Assembly: GCA_001411745.2 (NCBI GenBank)
Contig: LIQB01000003.2
Location: forward strand, 205,743-269,742
Origin: Psychrobacter glacincola
Lineage (GTDB): Bacteria > Pseudomonadota > Gammaproteobacteria > Pseudomonadales > Moraxellaceae
Length of the DNA: 64,000 bases
Direction: 5' to 3'
The first letter of the stretch is position 1. Each line of letters starts with the position of its first letter. Below are positions 35,988-46,021 of the stretch, in pieces. Under the pieces are notes generated by a model, which saw only the letters and a list, made by a program, of their open reading frames with translations, did no database searches and had not been told where the DNA came from. The position numbers and the translations under genes are program-made.

Positions 35988-37223
35988 AGGCTCGTCGACT
36001 TCAAATACTTGGCGCAAATAGGCAAGATACGTGTCGTTATTAATCATGGTCTTGCCTGGACTGTCTGACAGTTTAGCGACTGGCTGCCCATTGCATTCCA
36101 CCAATTTTAAGACAATATTTATCGGGGTGATACCCATATCATTGGTGAGGTTAGTACCAATACCAAAGCTGGTCTTTATTTGACCTTTAAAATACTGATG
36201 TAAATCCCAAGCTTTATCCAAATCTAAGCCATCACTAAAGGTTAAAATCTTGGTTCTTGGGTCTATTTTAAGATTTTTATAATGAGCAATCGCCTTATCA
36301 CCCCAGATATACGGGTCGCCGCTATCGTGACGTAAACCATCAAATAGCTTAGCGAAATACAAATCAAAATCGCGTAAAAACGCATCCATGCCAACGACAT
36401 CAGTCAGCGCAATACCCAAATCGCCGCGATACTCATGTACCCATGCTTCAAGCGCCGCTTTTTGTGAATCACGTAAACGCACATCCAAAGCCTGAAATGC
36501 CTGCATAAATTCATGTGCCATCGTACCGATTGGCGTCATTCCCAGCTTTTTTGCTAAATACACGTTGGAAGTACCGCTCACTATTTTTGGTTCCGCTTTA
36601 TGCAAGGTCTCAACCACATGGGCCTGCCAAGCTTTGCTAAAACGTCTACGAGTACCAAAATCAGCGATGATTAATGGCGGCGTATTAGCATCACATTTTG
36701 CCTGCTCTGTCGCATATTGATGCAACAATGTGACTTTTTCATCCAATCTGCGCTGACCTTCTTCAATCACACTGGCATTCGATAGCGCATCAAAATACAG
36801 CTCATTAACGATGGCGAGTACAAATACTTCAAAGAACATCGCTTGAATCATCGGCCCTTCGATATCGATAAATAAGCGACCTTTATCATCCGTACTGACG
36901 GTAATAAAACGACGTTTCAACTTAAACAATTCTAGATAGTCAACGAAGTCTGAGCGCATAAAGCGCAAACCACGTAAGTACTCTAGTTCATCCTCTAAAA
37001 ATCGTAATTCACATAAATTGTCTAACTGCTGCTCTAGCGCATCTTTAATATCAGCCAATGGATACAGCGTGTCTTTGTTATTACGGCAGCGAAAGCGATA
37101 AACACCATGTGTCTGTGGAAACTGATGCAGCATGGCTTGCAGCATCGTAAATTTATATAAATCATTATCAAGTAAAGAGGTAATAATAGGTTCGAAAGGT
37201 TTAGAGGTATGAGTAACGGTCAT
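35982..37223 (-). CDS. pncB: nicotinate phosphoribosyltransferase
   Basis: PncB makes nicotinate mononucleotide in NAD salvage, driven by ATP. The 413-residue chain has the start [25 protein letters not shown], and the phosphorylated-His block [12 protein letters not shown], followed by [13 protein letters not shown] and SDGLDLDKA. Length fits E. coli (400). The C-terminus FEVDEPE runs into the microsatellite, where the stop codon lies in the first unit read, so repeat-length change would not alter the protein. Confidence 0.97.
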   Translation of the reverse strand: MTVTHTSKPFEPIITSLLDNDLYKFTMLQAMLHQFPQTHGVYRFRCRNNKDTLYPLADIKDALEQQLDNLCELRFLEDELEYLRGLRFMRSDFVDYLELFKLKRRFITVSTDDKGRLFIDIEGPMIQAMFFEVFVLAIVNELYFDALSNASVIEEGQRRLDEKVTLLHQYATEQAKCDANTPPLIIADFGTRRRFSKAWQAHVVETLHKAEPKIVSGTSNVYLAKKLGMTPIGTMAHEFMQAFQALDVRLRDSQKAALEAWVHEYRGDLGIALTDVVGMDAFLRDFDLYFAKLFDGLRHDSGDPYIWGDKAIAHYKNLKIDPRTKILTFSDGLDLDKAWDLHQYFKGQIKTSFGIGTNLTNDMGITPINIVLKLVECNGQPVAKLSDSPGKTMINNDTYLAYLRQVFEVDEPE

Positions 37224-37444
37224 GTTACAGCCTTAAATACAAAAATGAAAAGCCGCCAAACAAATCCAGCGACGAAATAGGTATACATAACTATAAAAGT
37301 ATTAATAATAGAAAACGCTCAGCTTTTGAGTATAACGAAGTTTGGTTGGTTTTTCATAATTCAACGGCTATAACAGCAAAAATACAACGATAATAAAACG
37401 AACCACCATGCTGTGATAGTAATTATGCTCAAGGCATCAATCAT

Positions 37445-37479
37445 AAAAAAGACGCTAAGAATTATCTTAACGTCTTTTT
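37445..37479 (-). terminator. intrinsic terminator after msrAB
   Basis: The stem aaaaagacg-ctaag/cttaa-cgtcttttt with a short loop gives a T run on the minus strand, 27 bases past the msrAB stop. Confidence 0.85.
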
Positions 37480-37505
37480 ATAAAGTCGATTATCAGTATT
37501 AATAA

Positions 37506-39320
37506 TTAAGGTTTTGCAGGCTTAACCAACTTCACTAATGGCGCATAGCCTGACTGCGGCATCACATCGACTGGAATAAACTGTAGCGCCCCGCCATTGA
37601 TACAATAGCGCAGCCCGCCACGATCTTTTGGCCCATCAGGGAATACATGACCCAGATGTGAGTCTGCTACTCGCGAGCGAACTTCAGTGCGTACCATATT
37701 AAAAGCGGTGTCTTCATGCTGAGTAATGACTTGCATATCAATCGGCTTGGTAAAGCTTGGCCAACCACAGCCAGACTGGTACTTATCGGTTGATAAAAAT
37801 AATGGCTCACCGCTCACCACATCGACATAGATACCCGGCGCAAACAAGTCATCATATTCATGGCTAAAGGCGCGCTCAGTACCGGCATCTTGCGTGATAT
37901 TGTATTGTGCTTTGGTCAACGTATTTTTCAATGCGCCTTTATCAAATCCTGCATAACGCTTAGGATCTAAGGTCTCAGCAACGGTACTTGCAGGTGAAAG
38001 CTTGGTACGCGCAGTGCCTTCTGGCTTATCATCGGCAAGGCTTAAATCAACATGACAATAGCCATTTGGGTTTTTTGCCAGATAATCCTGATGGTACATT
38101 TCAGCTAAGTAGAAATTATCTAGCGGCTCATTTTCTACCACAACTTTTTGCTTATACTGGCTTTGCACACGTTTGAGGGCAGCATCAATCACTGCTTTAT
38201 CTTCTTTATCGGTGTAATAAATACCTGAGCGGTACTGCACACCGCGATCATTGCCTTGTTTGTTGAGGCTGGTTGGATCAATCACGCGGAAGTAGTATTT
38301 TAAGATAGTATCAAGGTCTGTTTTGTCCGCATCGTAGGTTACTTTGACGGCTTCGGCATGACCTGAGCCACGAATCACTTGCTCGTAGCTTGGATTAGCC
38401 GTCTCGCCATTGGCATAGCCTGATACAGCATCGACCACACCCTCGACGCGCTCCATGTAAGCTTCTACGCCCCAAAAGCAGCCGCCCGCCAAGTAGATTG
38501 AGCGCGTATTAATCGCTTTGCCTTTATCGTTATAATAAACGCCATCTTTTTGTTTGATGGTTTCAATCTTGCTGTTGTTGTCTACGGTTTGCGCGTTTGC
38601 TGGTTTAGCGCTCCCTGCTTTAAGCTCAGCAAAATCATTATTGGCATTTTCAGCGAGAGCATAGGCTTGCTCTGCCGATATATTGCCTTTCACCAAATGC
38701 ACCAAGTTGCCGGTTTTATCGAGTATCGCCCAGCTTGGATAAACTTGCACGCCAAGTTTATTAATCAGCTCGCCTGAAGCGTCAGACAATACTGGTAGCT
38801 TTGGATAGTCTGCTTGGACGCCTGCATACCAAGTGCTAAAGTCGCCATCGGCTTTTTCATTTAGATGGCCGGGACTGACAACAGTCACGACATTTAAATC
38901 AGCGAACTTGGGATCGGTACGCCATTCTTCGGTTTCTGCCAACGTGCCCAAGCATAATGGGCACCAGCTTGCCCAAAATTTAATCAAGGTTGGTTTATTA
39001 GGATCAATGACTGCTGTGCCCGTGTCACCTAAGCCTTTTGTCAATTGCGGCAGCGCTCGCATTTGTCCAAGCATATCGGAAGGCAGCATGTCACGTGAGC
39101 TAGTCACTCCACTGTTTTGCTTGGCTGATTTGGTCGTGCTACTTGCATTGCTCTCCGCACTACTCATCTGTCCACAAGCGACCAATATGCCAGCACTCAG
39201 TACTGTCGTAACACCAACGGCACTAATGTTCTTTAGCCAACGTGATGAATCACGTGGTGAGTCTGTCGCTAACTTATTAGTATGACTACGATCATTATGG
39301 CGAATTTTCTTATGCGGCAT
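37506..39320 (-). CDS. msrAB: thioredoxin-like/MsrA/MsrB fusion, peptide methionine sulfoxide reductase
   Basis: A 604-residue three-domain enzyme of the Neisseria PilB type that repairs oxidised methionine in exported proteins. Residues 110-235 form a TlpA-like thioredoxin domain with C120-P-L-C123. MsrA covers about 273-430 with catalytic C281 ([10 protein letters not shown]) and C422. MsrB covers about 460-590 with C518 (SGCGWPSF) and catalytic C573 (RYCINGG); zinc-binding CxxC pairs are missing. The N-terminus has a 30-residue basic stretch, a hydrophobic segment and a lipobox (LVAC, C49), so a lipid-anchored periplasmic location is likely. Confidence 0.95.
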   Translation of the reverse strand: MPHKKIRHNDRSHTNKLATDSPRDSSRWLKNISAVGVTTVLSAGILVACGQMSSAESNASSTTKSAKQNSGVTSSRDMLPSDMLGQMRALPQLTKGLGDTGTAVIDPNKPTLIKFWASWCPLCLGTLAETEEWRTDPKFADLNVVTVVSPGHLNEKADGDFSTWYAGVQADYPKLPVLSDASGELINKLGVQVYPSWAILDKTGNLVHLVKGNISAEQAYALAENANNDFAELKAGSAKPANAQTVDNNSKIETIKQKDGVYYNDKGKAINTRSIYLAGGCFWGVEAYMERVEGVVDAVSGYANGETANPSYEQVIRGSGHAEAVKVTYDADKTDLDTILKYYFRVIDPTSLNKQGNDRGVQYRSGIYYTDKEDKAVIDAALKRVQSQYKQKVVVENEPLDNFYLAEMYHQDYLAKNPNGYCHVDLSLADDKPEGTARTKLSPASTVAETLDPKRYAGFDKGALKNTLTKAQYNITQDAGTERAFSHEYDDLFAPGIYVDVVSGEPLFLSTDKYQSGCGWPSFTKPIDMQVITQHEDTAFNMVRTEVRSRVADSHLGHVFPDGPKDRGGLRYCINGGALQFIPVDVMPQSGYAPLVKLVKPAKP

Positions 39321-39609
39321 GCGAGGTCCTTTTTACGAAGTCTTACGATCATAAACTGAGTTTTTATGCTCGCTCATGGTCTTCTTACGTGATCAATGAG
39401 AGTGGATAAATCAAGATTTTAGCAAAGCTAATACACTATTAGAGTATCTTAATAGTATACATCGATGATGGAGTTTACTTTAATAGTAACTAAGGGGTTG
39501 CTACACTTTTTTAACAACAGTGTAAGAATAATGATATAGACAGAAATCTATCATTTTGCAGGTGTAACTTATAAAACAGCATTTAAAAAAACGTCGTATT
39601 ATTTTTAAA

Positions 39610-40518
39610 TTAAATTTTGGCACCCATAAACTGAGCCACATAATCATCAGCTGGGTTGTGACGCAATTCACTGGGTGTATCCGTTTGTACCAAACGCCCG
39701 CCATTTAAAATACTAATCCGCTGACCGACCTTAATCGCTTCATCGATATCATGAGTGATAAAGACGATGGTTTTGTTTAGCCGTGCTTGTAGCTCAAGTA
39801 GTTGGTCTTGTAATTGGGCACGAATGAGCGGATCAAGGGCAGAGAAAGCCTCGTCCATCAGCAATATCGGATTATCGGTTGCTAAGGCACGCGCCAGCCC
39901 GACACGCTGCTGCATCCCTCCTGACAGCTCATCAGGGTAACTTTTCTCCAAATTTGCTAGCCCAACTTCATTAAGCCAATGCCGAGCAACCTCGTGGCGT
40001 TCTTTGATACTCATTTTTCGCACTCGCAAGCCGTAAGCGACGTTTTGCAGCACCGTCATATGTGGCACCAAACCAAAATGCTGAAAAACCATACTGAGTG
40101 TCTGCTGGCGATAATGCTGTAGCGCTTTATCATTTAGCTCTAAAATATTAATAGCAGGCGATGATCTTCCGTTTTCTAATAAATCAGCAGAGGGTTTGGC
40201 ATTAGTGGAGGACGTAGTACTAGTAGACGGCTTAGCATTAATAGAAGTATCAACCCATATTTTACCGCTGGTTGGGTCAATCAAACGATTGATATGGCGT
40301 ATCAAGGTTGATTTTCCCGAACCTGACAAGCCCATAATACAATGCAGCTCACCTGCTTTAACGCTCAAATTGATGTCATAAAGCCCGACCGAATAGCCTG
40401 TTTGCTCCTTTACCTGAATGCTATCCATACCTTCTGCTAATAATCCCAATGCAGACTTTGCTTGCGAGCTATTGGCATTATAAATCTTGCTGATATTTTC
40501 CAATTGAATATGATTCAT
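39610..40518 (-). CDS. proV: ABC transporter ATPase for osmolytes, ProV/OpuAA-like
   Basis: The ATPase should energise uptake of glycine betaine, proline or choline with the fused permease upstream. Starting at ATG 40518 (MNHIQLENISKIYN; GAG-like site upstream) gives 302 residues; an ATG at 40587 is in frame but less likely. Walker A is GLSGSGKST, signature LSGGMQQR, Walker B ILLMDEAFSALD, and the H-loop is FITHDIDEA. A 30-40 residue Ser/Thr-rich insertion (NAKPS twice) lies between Walker A and the Q-loop (MVFQHFGL). The C-terminal CBS pair of E. coli ProV is absent. Confidence 0.92.
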   Translation of the reverse strand: MNHIQLENISKIYNANSSQAKSALGLLAEGMDSIQVKEQTGYSVGLYDINLSVKAGELHCIMGLSGSGKSTLIRHINRLIDPTSGKIWVDTSINAKPSTSTTSSTNAKPSADLLENGRSSPAINILELNDKALQHYRQQTLSMVFQHFGLVPHMTVLQNVAYGLRVRKMSIKERHEVARHWLNEVGLANLEKSYPDELSGGMQQRVGLARALATDNPILLMDEAFSALDPLIRAQLQDQLLELQARLNKTIVFITHDIDEAIKVGQRISILNGGRLVQTDTPSELRHNPADDYVAQFMGAKI

Positions 40519-40593
40519 GATGGCTCTCATTTTTATTTTTCTAGTTATCATTATGATTAGGGCGTGTTGAACATTCGACCATGGCATTGATAA

Positions 40594-42525
40594 TTAACCA
40601 ATGGGATGCCTGCCAGCATCGATGGTTTTTTGCCGAGCACGCTTGCCTTGACCAAATGCTTGGGTGATACGGTCAATGATAATGGCAACGATGACAATCG
40701 CCGTACCTGCTTGTAAGCCCTGACCGATATTAAGCGTTTGAATCGATTGCAACACATCTTCGCCAAGACCCGGTGCGCCAATCATAGAAGCGAGCACCAC
40801 CATAGAGAGCGACATCATCACTGCTTGATTCACGCCCGCCATGATACTGGGTAATGCTTGCGGCAATTTAATCCAAATGAGCAGCTGCAAGTGTGTGCTA
40901 CCGAACGAGCGCCCTGCTTCGACCATCTCATGATTGACTTGGGTAATCCCCAATGTCGTCAGCCGAATCAGTGGCGGCAAGGCATAAATAATGGTGGCAA
41001 ATAGCGCAGGCACTTTGCCAATCCCAAATAGCATCAATACGGGTATCAAATAGACAAAACTTGGCATGGTCTGCATCACATCCAGAATCGGCGTCACAAC
41101 CTTGCGAAGAATTTTACTGCCCGACATAGCAATGCCAATAGGAATACCAATCACGACGGTCACCAACACTGATACGATGAGCAGTGCCAAGGTATCAATC
41201 AATGCGCCCCATAGTCCAAATGCACCAATGAGAAACAATCCGGCGCCGCATGCCAGTGCAAACCAGATTTTACGGACACCAAACCATGCCAATACGCTCA
41301 CAAGCACAATGATGAGCCAAGGCGGCATAGTGGTTAATAGACGCTCAATCGGTAGCAATAGATAGGTTAACGCCATGGTACTGACGGCACGAAACACATC
41401 GCCATAATTTTGGACAACGCTTGCCAATGTATTATTAAGCGGGGTTTCAAGCGACCAAGAAGGAAAGCTCGATAATGAGGTCGCTCGATTAGTGCTAGAG
41501 GCGGTTGCATCTGCAGTGATAGCCTCGCCCGTTAAGCTGATGCCTAGCTTAGCCGCAAGGTTACTGGCTGCTTCATCAGACAACCATGCTTGCCAGACGC
41601 TCGGATATTTACGCAAAAATGCTAGTGCTTGCTCATCGCCACTGCGTTTATTTTCACTCATCTCCAAGATAGCACCATTGAGCTCATCGGAGCTAAACTG
41701 AACTTTTTTAAAAACATCAGCAAGCTCTGGATTGGATTCAATAAAGGGGATAGATACTGCGATACCTAAAGGTGATACAGGGAAACCAGACACACAATCG
41801 GCGGTGCCATCCGCTCGTAACAAGTCTTGCCAACAGGCATCTTTATAAGCAGGAAACGCCAGAGGCGCAAAGTCATATTTTGCCATCAAGCCCGTAGGCT
41901 GCCAGTAATAAAATAGTAGTGGCTTATGTTGCTCAAAAGCAGAGGCAATCTCAGCGTCGAGCGCCGCCCCAGTGCCGGGATGGGCATTATTAAAGATACT
42001 GTCCAAACCTGTATTCTTCAGCAAGCGAGTATTGAAAATCTCACACGTCCAACCAGACGGACAATTCATAAAGCGTGACTTGCTAGGGTTCTCAGGATCT
42101 TTAAACAGCTCAGCATACTTGGGCAAATCTTGATAGCTGCGTAGACCCGGGTTTTCTTTTAATACATATTTGGGTACATACCAACCTTGAGTTGCACCGC
42201 CTTTGAGCGTATCACCGATGACTGCCACTTTATTCTGCTCGATGGCTTGTTCCATGATTGGCGAGCGTCCAACCCACTGCTCGCCAATCACTTGAATGTC
42301 GTTTTGTGACAATGCCGTTTCGAGTGCAGGACCAGCACCCGGCACTTCTTCAATTGTACAATCATAACCATCTTCAGCGATGTACTTAAGCACCCCAGAG
42401 ATAAACTGACCGCTCTCCCATGTCAGAGCGCCAAATTTGATTGGTGAGTCGCAGGCTGCTGATGCCGATACTGGCAGTAACAGTGTGCTCATGCATAGTA
42501 AACTTAACGCAATCCATTGGCGCAT
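40594..42525 (-). CDS. osmolyte ABC transporter: binding protein fused to permease (ProX-ProW type)
   Basis: One 643-residue chain holds both the substrate-binding protein and the membrane subunit. A signal peptide ends SASA near residue 23. The OpuAC-type binding domain covers about 26-335 (FGALTWESGQFISGVLKYI; IGEQWVGRSP; YYWQPTGLMAKYDF). The permease domain follows with about seven helices from 375 on, with the ABC contact loop EAGRSFGSTHLQLLIWIKLPQALPS split around EAGRSFG. The binding domain is N-terminal, opposite to Lactococcus OpuABC. The ATPase gene follows. The substrate is betaine-like by family. Confidence 0.92.
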   Translation of the reverse strand: MRQWIALSLLCMSTLLLPVSASAACDSPIKFGALTWESGQFISGVLKYIAEDGYDCTIEEVPGAGPALETALSQNDIQVIGEQWVGRSPIMEQAIEQNKVAVIGDTLKGGATQGWYVPKYVLKENPGLRSYQDLPKYAELFKDPENPSKSRFMNCPSGWTCEIFNTRLLKNTGLDSIFNNAHPGTGAALDAEIASAFEQHKPLLFYYWQPTGLMAKYDFAPLAFPAYKDACWQDLLRADGTADCVSGFPVSPLGIAVSIPFIESNPELADVFKKVQFSSDELNGAILEMSENKRSGDEQALAFLRKYPSVWQAWLSDEAASNLAAKLGISLTGEAITADATASSTNRATSLSSFPSWSLETPLNNTLASVVQNYGDVFRAVSTMALTYLLLPIERLLTTMPPWLIIVLVSVLAWFGVRKIWFALACGAGLFLIGAFGLWGALIDTLALLIVSVLVTVVIGIPIGIAMSGSKILRKVVTPILDVMQTMPSFVYLIPVLMLFGIGKVPALFATIIYALPPLIRLTTLGITQVNHEMVEAGRSFGSTHLQLLIWIKLPQALPSIMAGVNQAVMMSLSMVVLASMIGAPGLGEDVLQSIQTLNIGQGLQAGTAIVIVAIIIDRITQAFGQGKRARQKTIDAGRHPIG

Positions 42526-42892
42526 AAGATGTCCTATTTATAATTTTTATTATGGAAATTAACGCCCAAGTCAATAATATTATTGCTTTACGCCAAGCGT
42601 GTACTACTTATGGCTCATTCAGTCGCTGATAGCTCATTCAGTCGTTGAAGACTAGGCAACGTCTTCATCTAAAACTAATACTACTATCGTTTAGGCTTAC
42701 TACAAAGTGTAGCGATTTATAGACAAGATGACAAATGCTCATTAATTTTTTATCGCTTACTTTTATACAAAAAAATAGCACCTATTGAAATAGATGCTAT
42801 TTTTAACGTTGCTTATATGATTGCTCACAATGATTAAGTATTTTTGTTTGCTTGAAAGAAAGCTATGTCAACTTTGCTCGCTTTAGCATTTG
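42526..42892. other. intergenic region between osmolyte transporter and aldehyde dehydrogenase
   Basis: About 367 bases. It holds the ABC operon promoter (minus strand) and the dehydrogenase terminator at 42770-42804. Near 42610 the phrase ctcattcagtcg occurs twice. Nothing else is recognised. Confidence 0.45.
42770..42804 (-). terminator. intrinsic terminator after the aldehyde dehydrogenase gene
   Basis: A 16-bp stem (aaaaatagcacctatt, one mismatch) with a two-base loop gives a T run on the minus strand about 90 bases beyond the stop. Confidence 0.8.
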
Positions 42893-44377
42893 TTATTTTA
42901 AAAACATTGCCATGGCTTTTTTAAACAACCCGCCATAAGGTGGCAACAACAAATTCAACCCATTTAACTTGGATTGTACAAATACTGGTTTCATATGGCT
43001 AAGACGCTCGAATCCCGCTTTACCATGGTAAGCACCCGTTCCTGAATCGCCAACCCCGCCGAACGGTAAGTCATGCTGGGCAACATGTATCAGCACTTCA
43101 TTAATACATAGGCCACCAGAGACCGTATTGTTACGTACTTTCTCTAGGGCGTTATAGTTATCACCAAAAACGTATAACGCCAGTGGGCGTGGTCGCTCGT
43201 TGACAAAATGAATGGCATCATCAAGCGTATCGTAATGCATCAATGGCAAAATCGGCGCAAAAATCTCGTCCTGCATCACATCACTATCAGAGGCAGGCTC
43301 ACTCACGATGACAGGCGGCATTAGACGCGTTTCGATATTAGACTCAGCATCAGTGAGCTTATGGATCCCATCGCTCGATAATGCATCTAGATAGCCTTTG
43401 ACACGCTTAAATTGCTCGCCATTGATAATACGTGAGTAATCTGGATTGGTCTCAATATTTGGATAGTGCTTTTCCATCCACTCTTTTGCTAAACGGATAA
43501 ACTCTTCATGATATTGGCGCTGAATCAGTACATAATCAGGGGCAATACAGGTCTGACCCGCATTTAGTGTTTTGCCCATCATCACACGATTGACAGCGTT
43601 TTCTAAGTTTGCGCCCTCTAACACGACGACCGGTGATTTACCGCCCAGCTCGAGCGTGACAGGTGTTAAGTTAGGAGCTGCCGCCGCCATGACTTTTTTG
43701 CCCACAGCCGTAGAGCCCGTATAAAGCAGATGATCAAAAGGCAGCTCACTAAAAGCAACCGCAATGTCTACCTCACCCAGTACGACACAAATCATGTCTG
43801 GTGAAAAATAACGAGCAATCGCACTGGCAAATGCTTGGGCGAACTGCGGTGCCGCTTCACTCATCTTGATCATAACTCTGTTGCCAGCAGTGAGTGCATC
43901 AATCATCGGTCCTACTGCTAAAAATAACGGATAGTTCCAAGGCACCATGATACCAACCACGCCCAATGGCTGAGGCTGGATTTCATTATGAGCTGGCATA
44001 TACAGCGCTGAAATAGAAGCCCGCTGAACTTTCATCCATTTTTTACCGTGCTTTTTGGCATGACTGATACCAGTAAAGCTAGGAAACAACTCGGCAAACT
44101 GGGTCTCTGATTCGCTACGATAACCAAAGTCGGCACTAATCGCTTTGGCGAAACTGGCTTGATTATCGCTAAGCATGACTTCTAGACTGTCTAGTTGGGT
44201 TTCACGGGTAGCCCAGTCATTGATTGGCTGCGTGCGACTGAGTGTTTGTAAGCGTGAAAATTGCGCTCGCATCTCATCAGCCGTATTAGCAATACTAGGC
44301 GTTTTTGGCACTGGTTGCTGCAACATATCCGTGTCGATTGAGGTCTGCTCATTCATGTTTTGATTATTATCTGTCAT
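42893..44377 (-). CDS. aldehyde dehydrogenase, coniferyl-aldehyde dehydrogenase type
   Basis: An NAD(P)+-dependent dehydrogenase of 494 residues. The active site shows the catalytic Cys in NAGQTCIAPDYV and the general base Glu in TLELGGKSPVVV; the cofactor site is GSTAVGKKVM. The sequence pattern (PWNYPLFLAVGPMIDAL and PFGGVGDSGTGAYHGKAGFE) is like the coniferyl aldehyde/long-chain aldehyde class. It has a C-terminal hydrophobic end (PPYGGLFKKAMAMFLK) that could touch membrane. The physiological substrate is unknown; it stands alone with its own terminator. Confidence 0.9.
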   Translation of the reverse strand: MTDNNQNMNEQTSIDTDMLQQPVPKTPSIANTADEMRAQFSRLQTLSRTQPINDWATRETQLDSLEVMLSDNQASFAKAISADFGYRSESETQFAELFPSFTGISHAKKHGKKWMKVQRASISALYMPAHNEIQPQPLGVVGIMVPWNYPLFLAVGPMIDALTAGNRVMIKMSEAAPQFAQAFASAIARYFSPDMICVVLGEVDIAVAFSELPFDHLLYTGSTAVGKKVMAAAAPNLTPVTLELGGKSPVVVLEGANLENAVNRVMMGKTLNAGQTCIAPDYVLIQRQYHEEFIRLAKEWMEKHYPNIETNPDYSRIINGEQFKRVKGYLDALSSDGIHKLTDAESNIETRLMPPVIVSEPASDSDVMQDEIFAPILPLMHYDTLDDAIHFVNERPRPLALYVFGDNYNALEKVRNNTVSGGLCINEVLIHVAQHDLPFGGVGDSGTGAYHGKAGFERLSHMKPVFVQSKLNGLNLLLPPYGGLFKKAMAMFLK

Positions 44378-44440
44378 TTATCTTCCTTGTCATCTGCGTT
44401 GGAGTCAATATACTTTATTGGGTTAGAGACTCTATATTTC

Positions 44441-44614
44441 TAGGGCTTGTCCTCATTTTAAAAATGGTGATAAACATGAGATAAATTGCCGTCAAACAAG
44501 GAAAGTAGCGCAAATAATATCGAGATATTAAGAAGCTAGTTGACGATGTTTGGCAAAATTTAGCTATTTTTAGCCCATTTAGAAAGCAATCGATTGAATT
44601 GAGGACACGCCCTA
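44441..44614. mobile_element. MITE-like element with 15-bp terminal inverted repeats
   Basis: The ends TAGGGCTTGTCCTCA and, read inwards from the right, TAGGGCGTGTCCTCA differ at one position. TA lies at both outer edges, as in TA-target elements. The 174-base interior has no coding frame. The GGGCGTGTCCTCA type of end fits a non-autonomous relative of an insertion sequence; the family cannot be fixed by reading alone. Confidence 0.65.
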
Positions 44615-44979
44615 ATCAGCGGGTTACATTGATGGCAACCCCTGAATATAAGTAATGCGATTCCATTCATTGCACTTTAATGTAGCGCATCAACGAATCA
44701 ATGAACAGCACATTAAGTTGACTCCTGCGTCTGTATGAAATAACTGCCTAGAAACACGCATCACAATGCTATAAATTTCATATTAAGCACTGAGAACTTT
44801 TGCTTATTATGGCTACCCCGTTAGGGCATTTATCAGTGTTTTGATTGTTGAGTTTTACAGCGTGATCAGAGATAATCTTGGGTACCAATCGCAAAAACTG
44901 CTACACTCACTATCGATATCACGACTGAACATCAGTGATACACCTCTTCGAACCAGACCACAATAAGACTGCGACTCTC
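44615..44979. other. lipB upstream region
   Basis: About 365 bases between the MITE-like element and lipB. The promoter of lipB is probably here or inside the element. No strong repeat or hairpin was found. Confidence 0.4.
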
Positions 44980-45813
44980 ATGCAAAACACCACGCAACAG
45001 CTTAATGACACACTGATCAGCAAATCTCTAACAACAGCCGATTACGTCCCCACTCTCGATGCGATGCTAGCACGTACGCTTGCACGTATTGACTTAAAAA
45101 AACAGCAAGGACTGCGCACACCTGACGAATTATGGATTGTCGATCACAATGATGTCTATACTTTAGGGCAAGCAGGTAAAGAAGAGCACATCTTGCAACG
45201 TACCAATACGCCTATTATAAAAACGGATCGCGGCGGTCAAGTGACATGGCATGGTCACGGGCAGCTGGTTATTTATTGGTTGTTCGATTTGAATAGCTTG
45301 GGCTGGAGTGTGCGCAACTTGGTCTCGCATGCCGAGCAAGCAATCGAAGACGTCATCAATGACTGTTTGCAAAATCCTGCTTCATCAGACATAACAGCCA
45401 TCAGCGCCCATGCGCGCCGTGACGCACCCGGTGTTTATCTATATGCTGATACATCTGTAGCGGATGACAGTGACAATACCGATACCGATGCACCAGCCAA
45501 CAGTACCTCCGTCGATGATAAAATGATGCTTGGAAAAATGGCATCGTTAGGCTTCAAAATTAAACATGGATTTAGCTATCACGGTATTGCGCTTAATTTA
45601 AATTGTGACTTGTCCGCATTTAATGCGATTAATCCGTGCGGCTATGCGGGGATGCAAATGTTACGGTTATCCGACTTTGTGGCTATGCAAAAAGAGTCAG
45701 ATGAACAAACTGGTGAAGCCTTAAGCTATGAGCAAGTGACCCAAAAACTTATTGATAACATTGCTAAGCGTCATGCCGGACTCATTGAGCTACGCGCACT
45801 CGCACCCAAGTGA
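44980..45813 (+). CDS. lipB: lipoyl(octanoyl) transferase
   Basis: LipB moves octanoyl groups from acyl carrier protein to lipoate-dependent enzymes. The ATG at 44980 gives 277 residues; a GTG at 44935 is also in frame and neither has a strong ribosome site. Catalytic features are RGGQVTWHGHGQLV, the conserved Lys in LGKMASLGFKI, and the Cys in INPCGYAG. A 25-residue acidic insertion (about 170-195, Asp/Thr/Ser-rich) makes it longer than the usual 213 residues. lipA is not in the window. Confidence 0.95.
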   Translation: MQNTTQQLNDTLISKSLTTADYVPTLDAMLARTLARIDLKKQQGLRTPDELWIVDHNDVYTLGQAGKEEHILQRTNTPIIKTDRGGQVTWHGHGQLVIYWLFDLNSLGWSVRNLVSHAEQAIEDVINDCLQNPASSDITAISAHARRDAPGVYLYADTSVADDSDNTDTDAPANSTSVDDKMMLGKMASLGFKIKHGFSYHGIALNLNCDLSAFNAINPCGYAGMQMLRLSDFVAMQKESDEQTGEALSYEQVTQKLIDNIAKRHAGLIELRALAPK

Positions 45814-45902
45814 GTTCTTTTAGTCCGTTTTTGCATAATCTTTTTTTGCATAATATCGTGCACGCTTAGACTTAAGCATTGTGAGAAAATTTGAGTCAAA
45901 CT

Positions 45903-45911
45903 TGTTATAAT
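45903..45911 (+). promoter_or_regulatory. extended -10 promoter element for ppa
   Basis: The sequence tgttataat is a perfect TGnTATAAT extended -10, 111 bases before the ppa ATG. No convincing -35 lies at 17 bases. Confidence 0.5.
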
Positions 45912-46021
45912 CGCAGGCGGCACATATTGGGCACAGTGATAATATCGCAGTGCCGCGACGTTATTCTTTTATCATCACTTATTATTCAAGCACTTAAAAC
46001 AAAAGCAAATTGGAGTACTTT

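Noticed and set aside
38833..39285. 150-codon frame opposite msrAB
   Set aside because: A shadow of the thioredoxin domain region; the msrAB protein has clear catalytic motifs.
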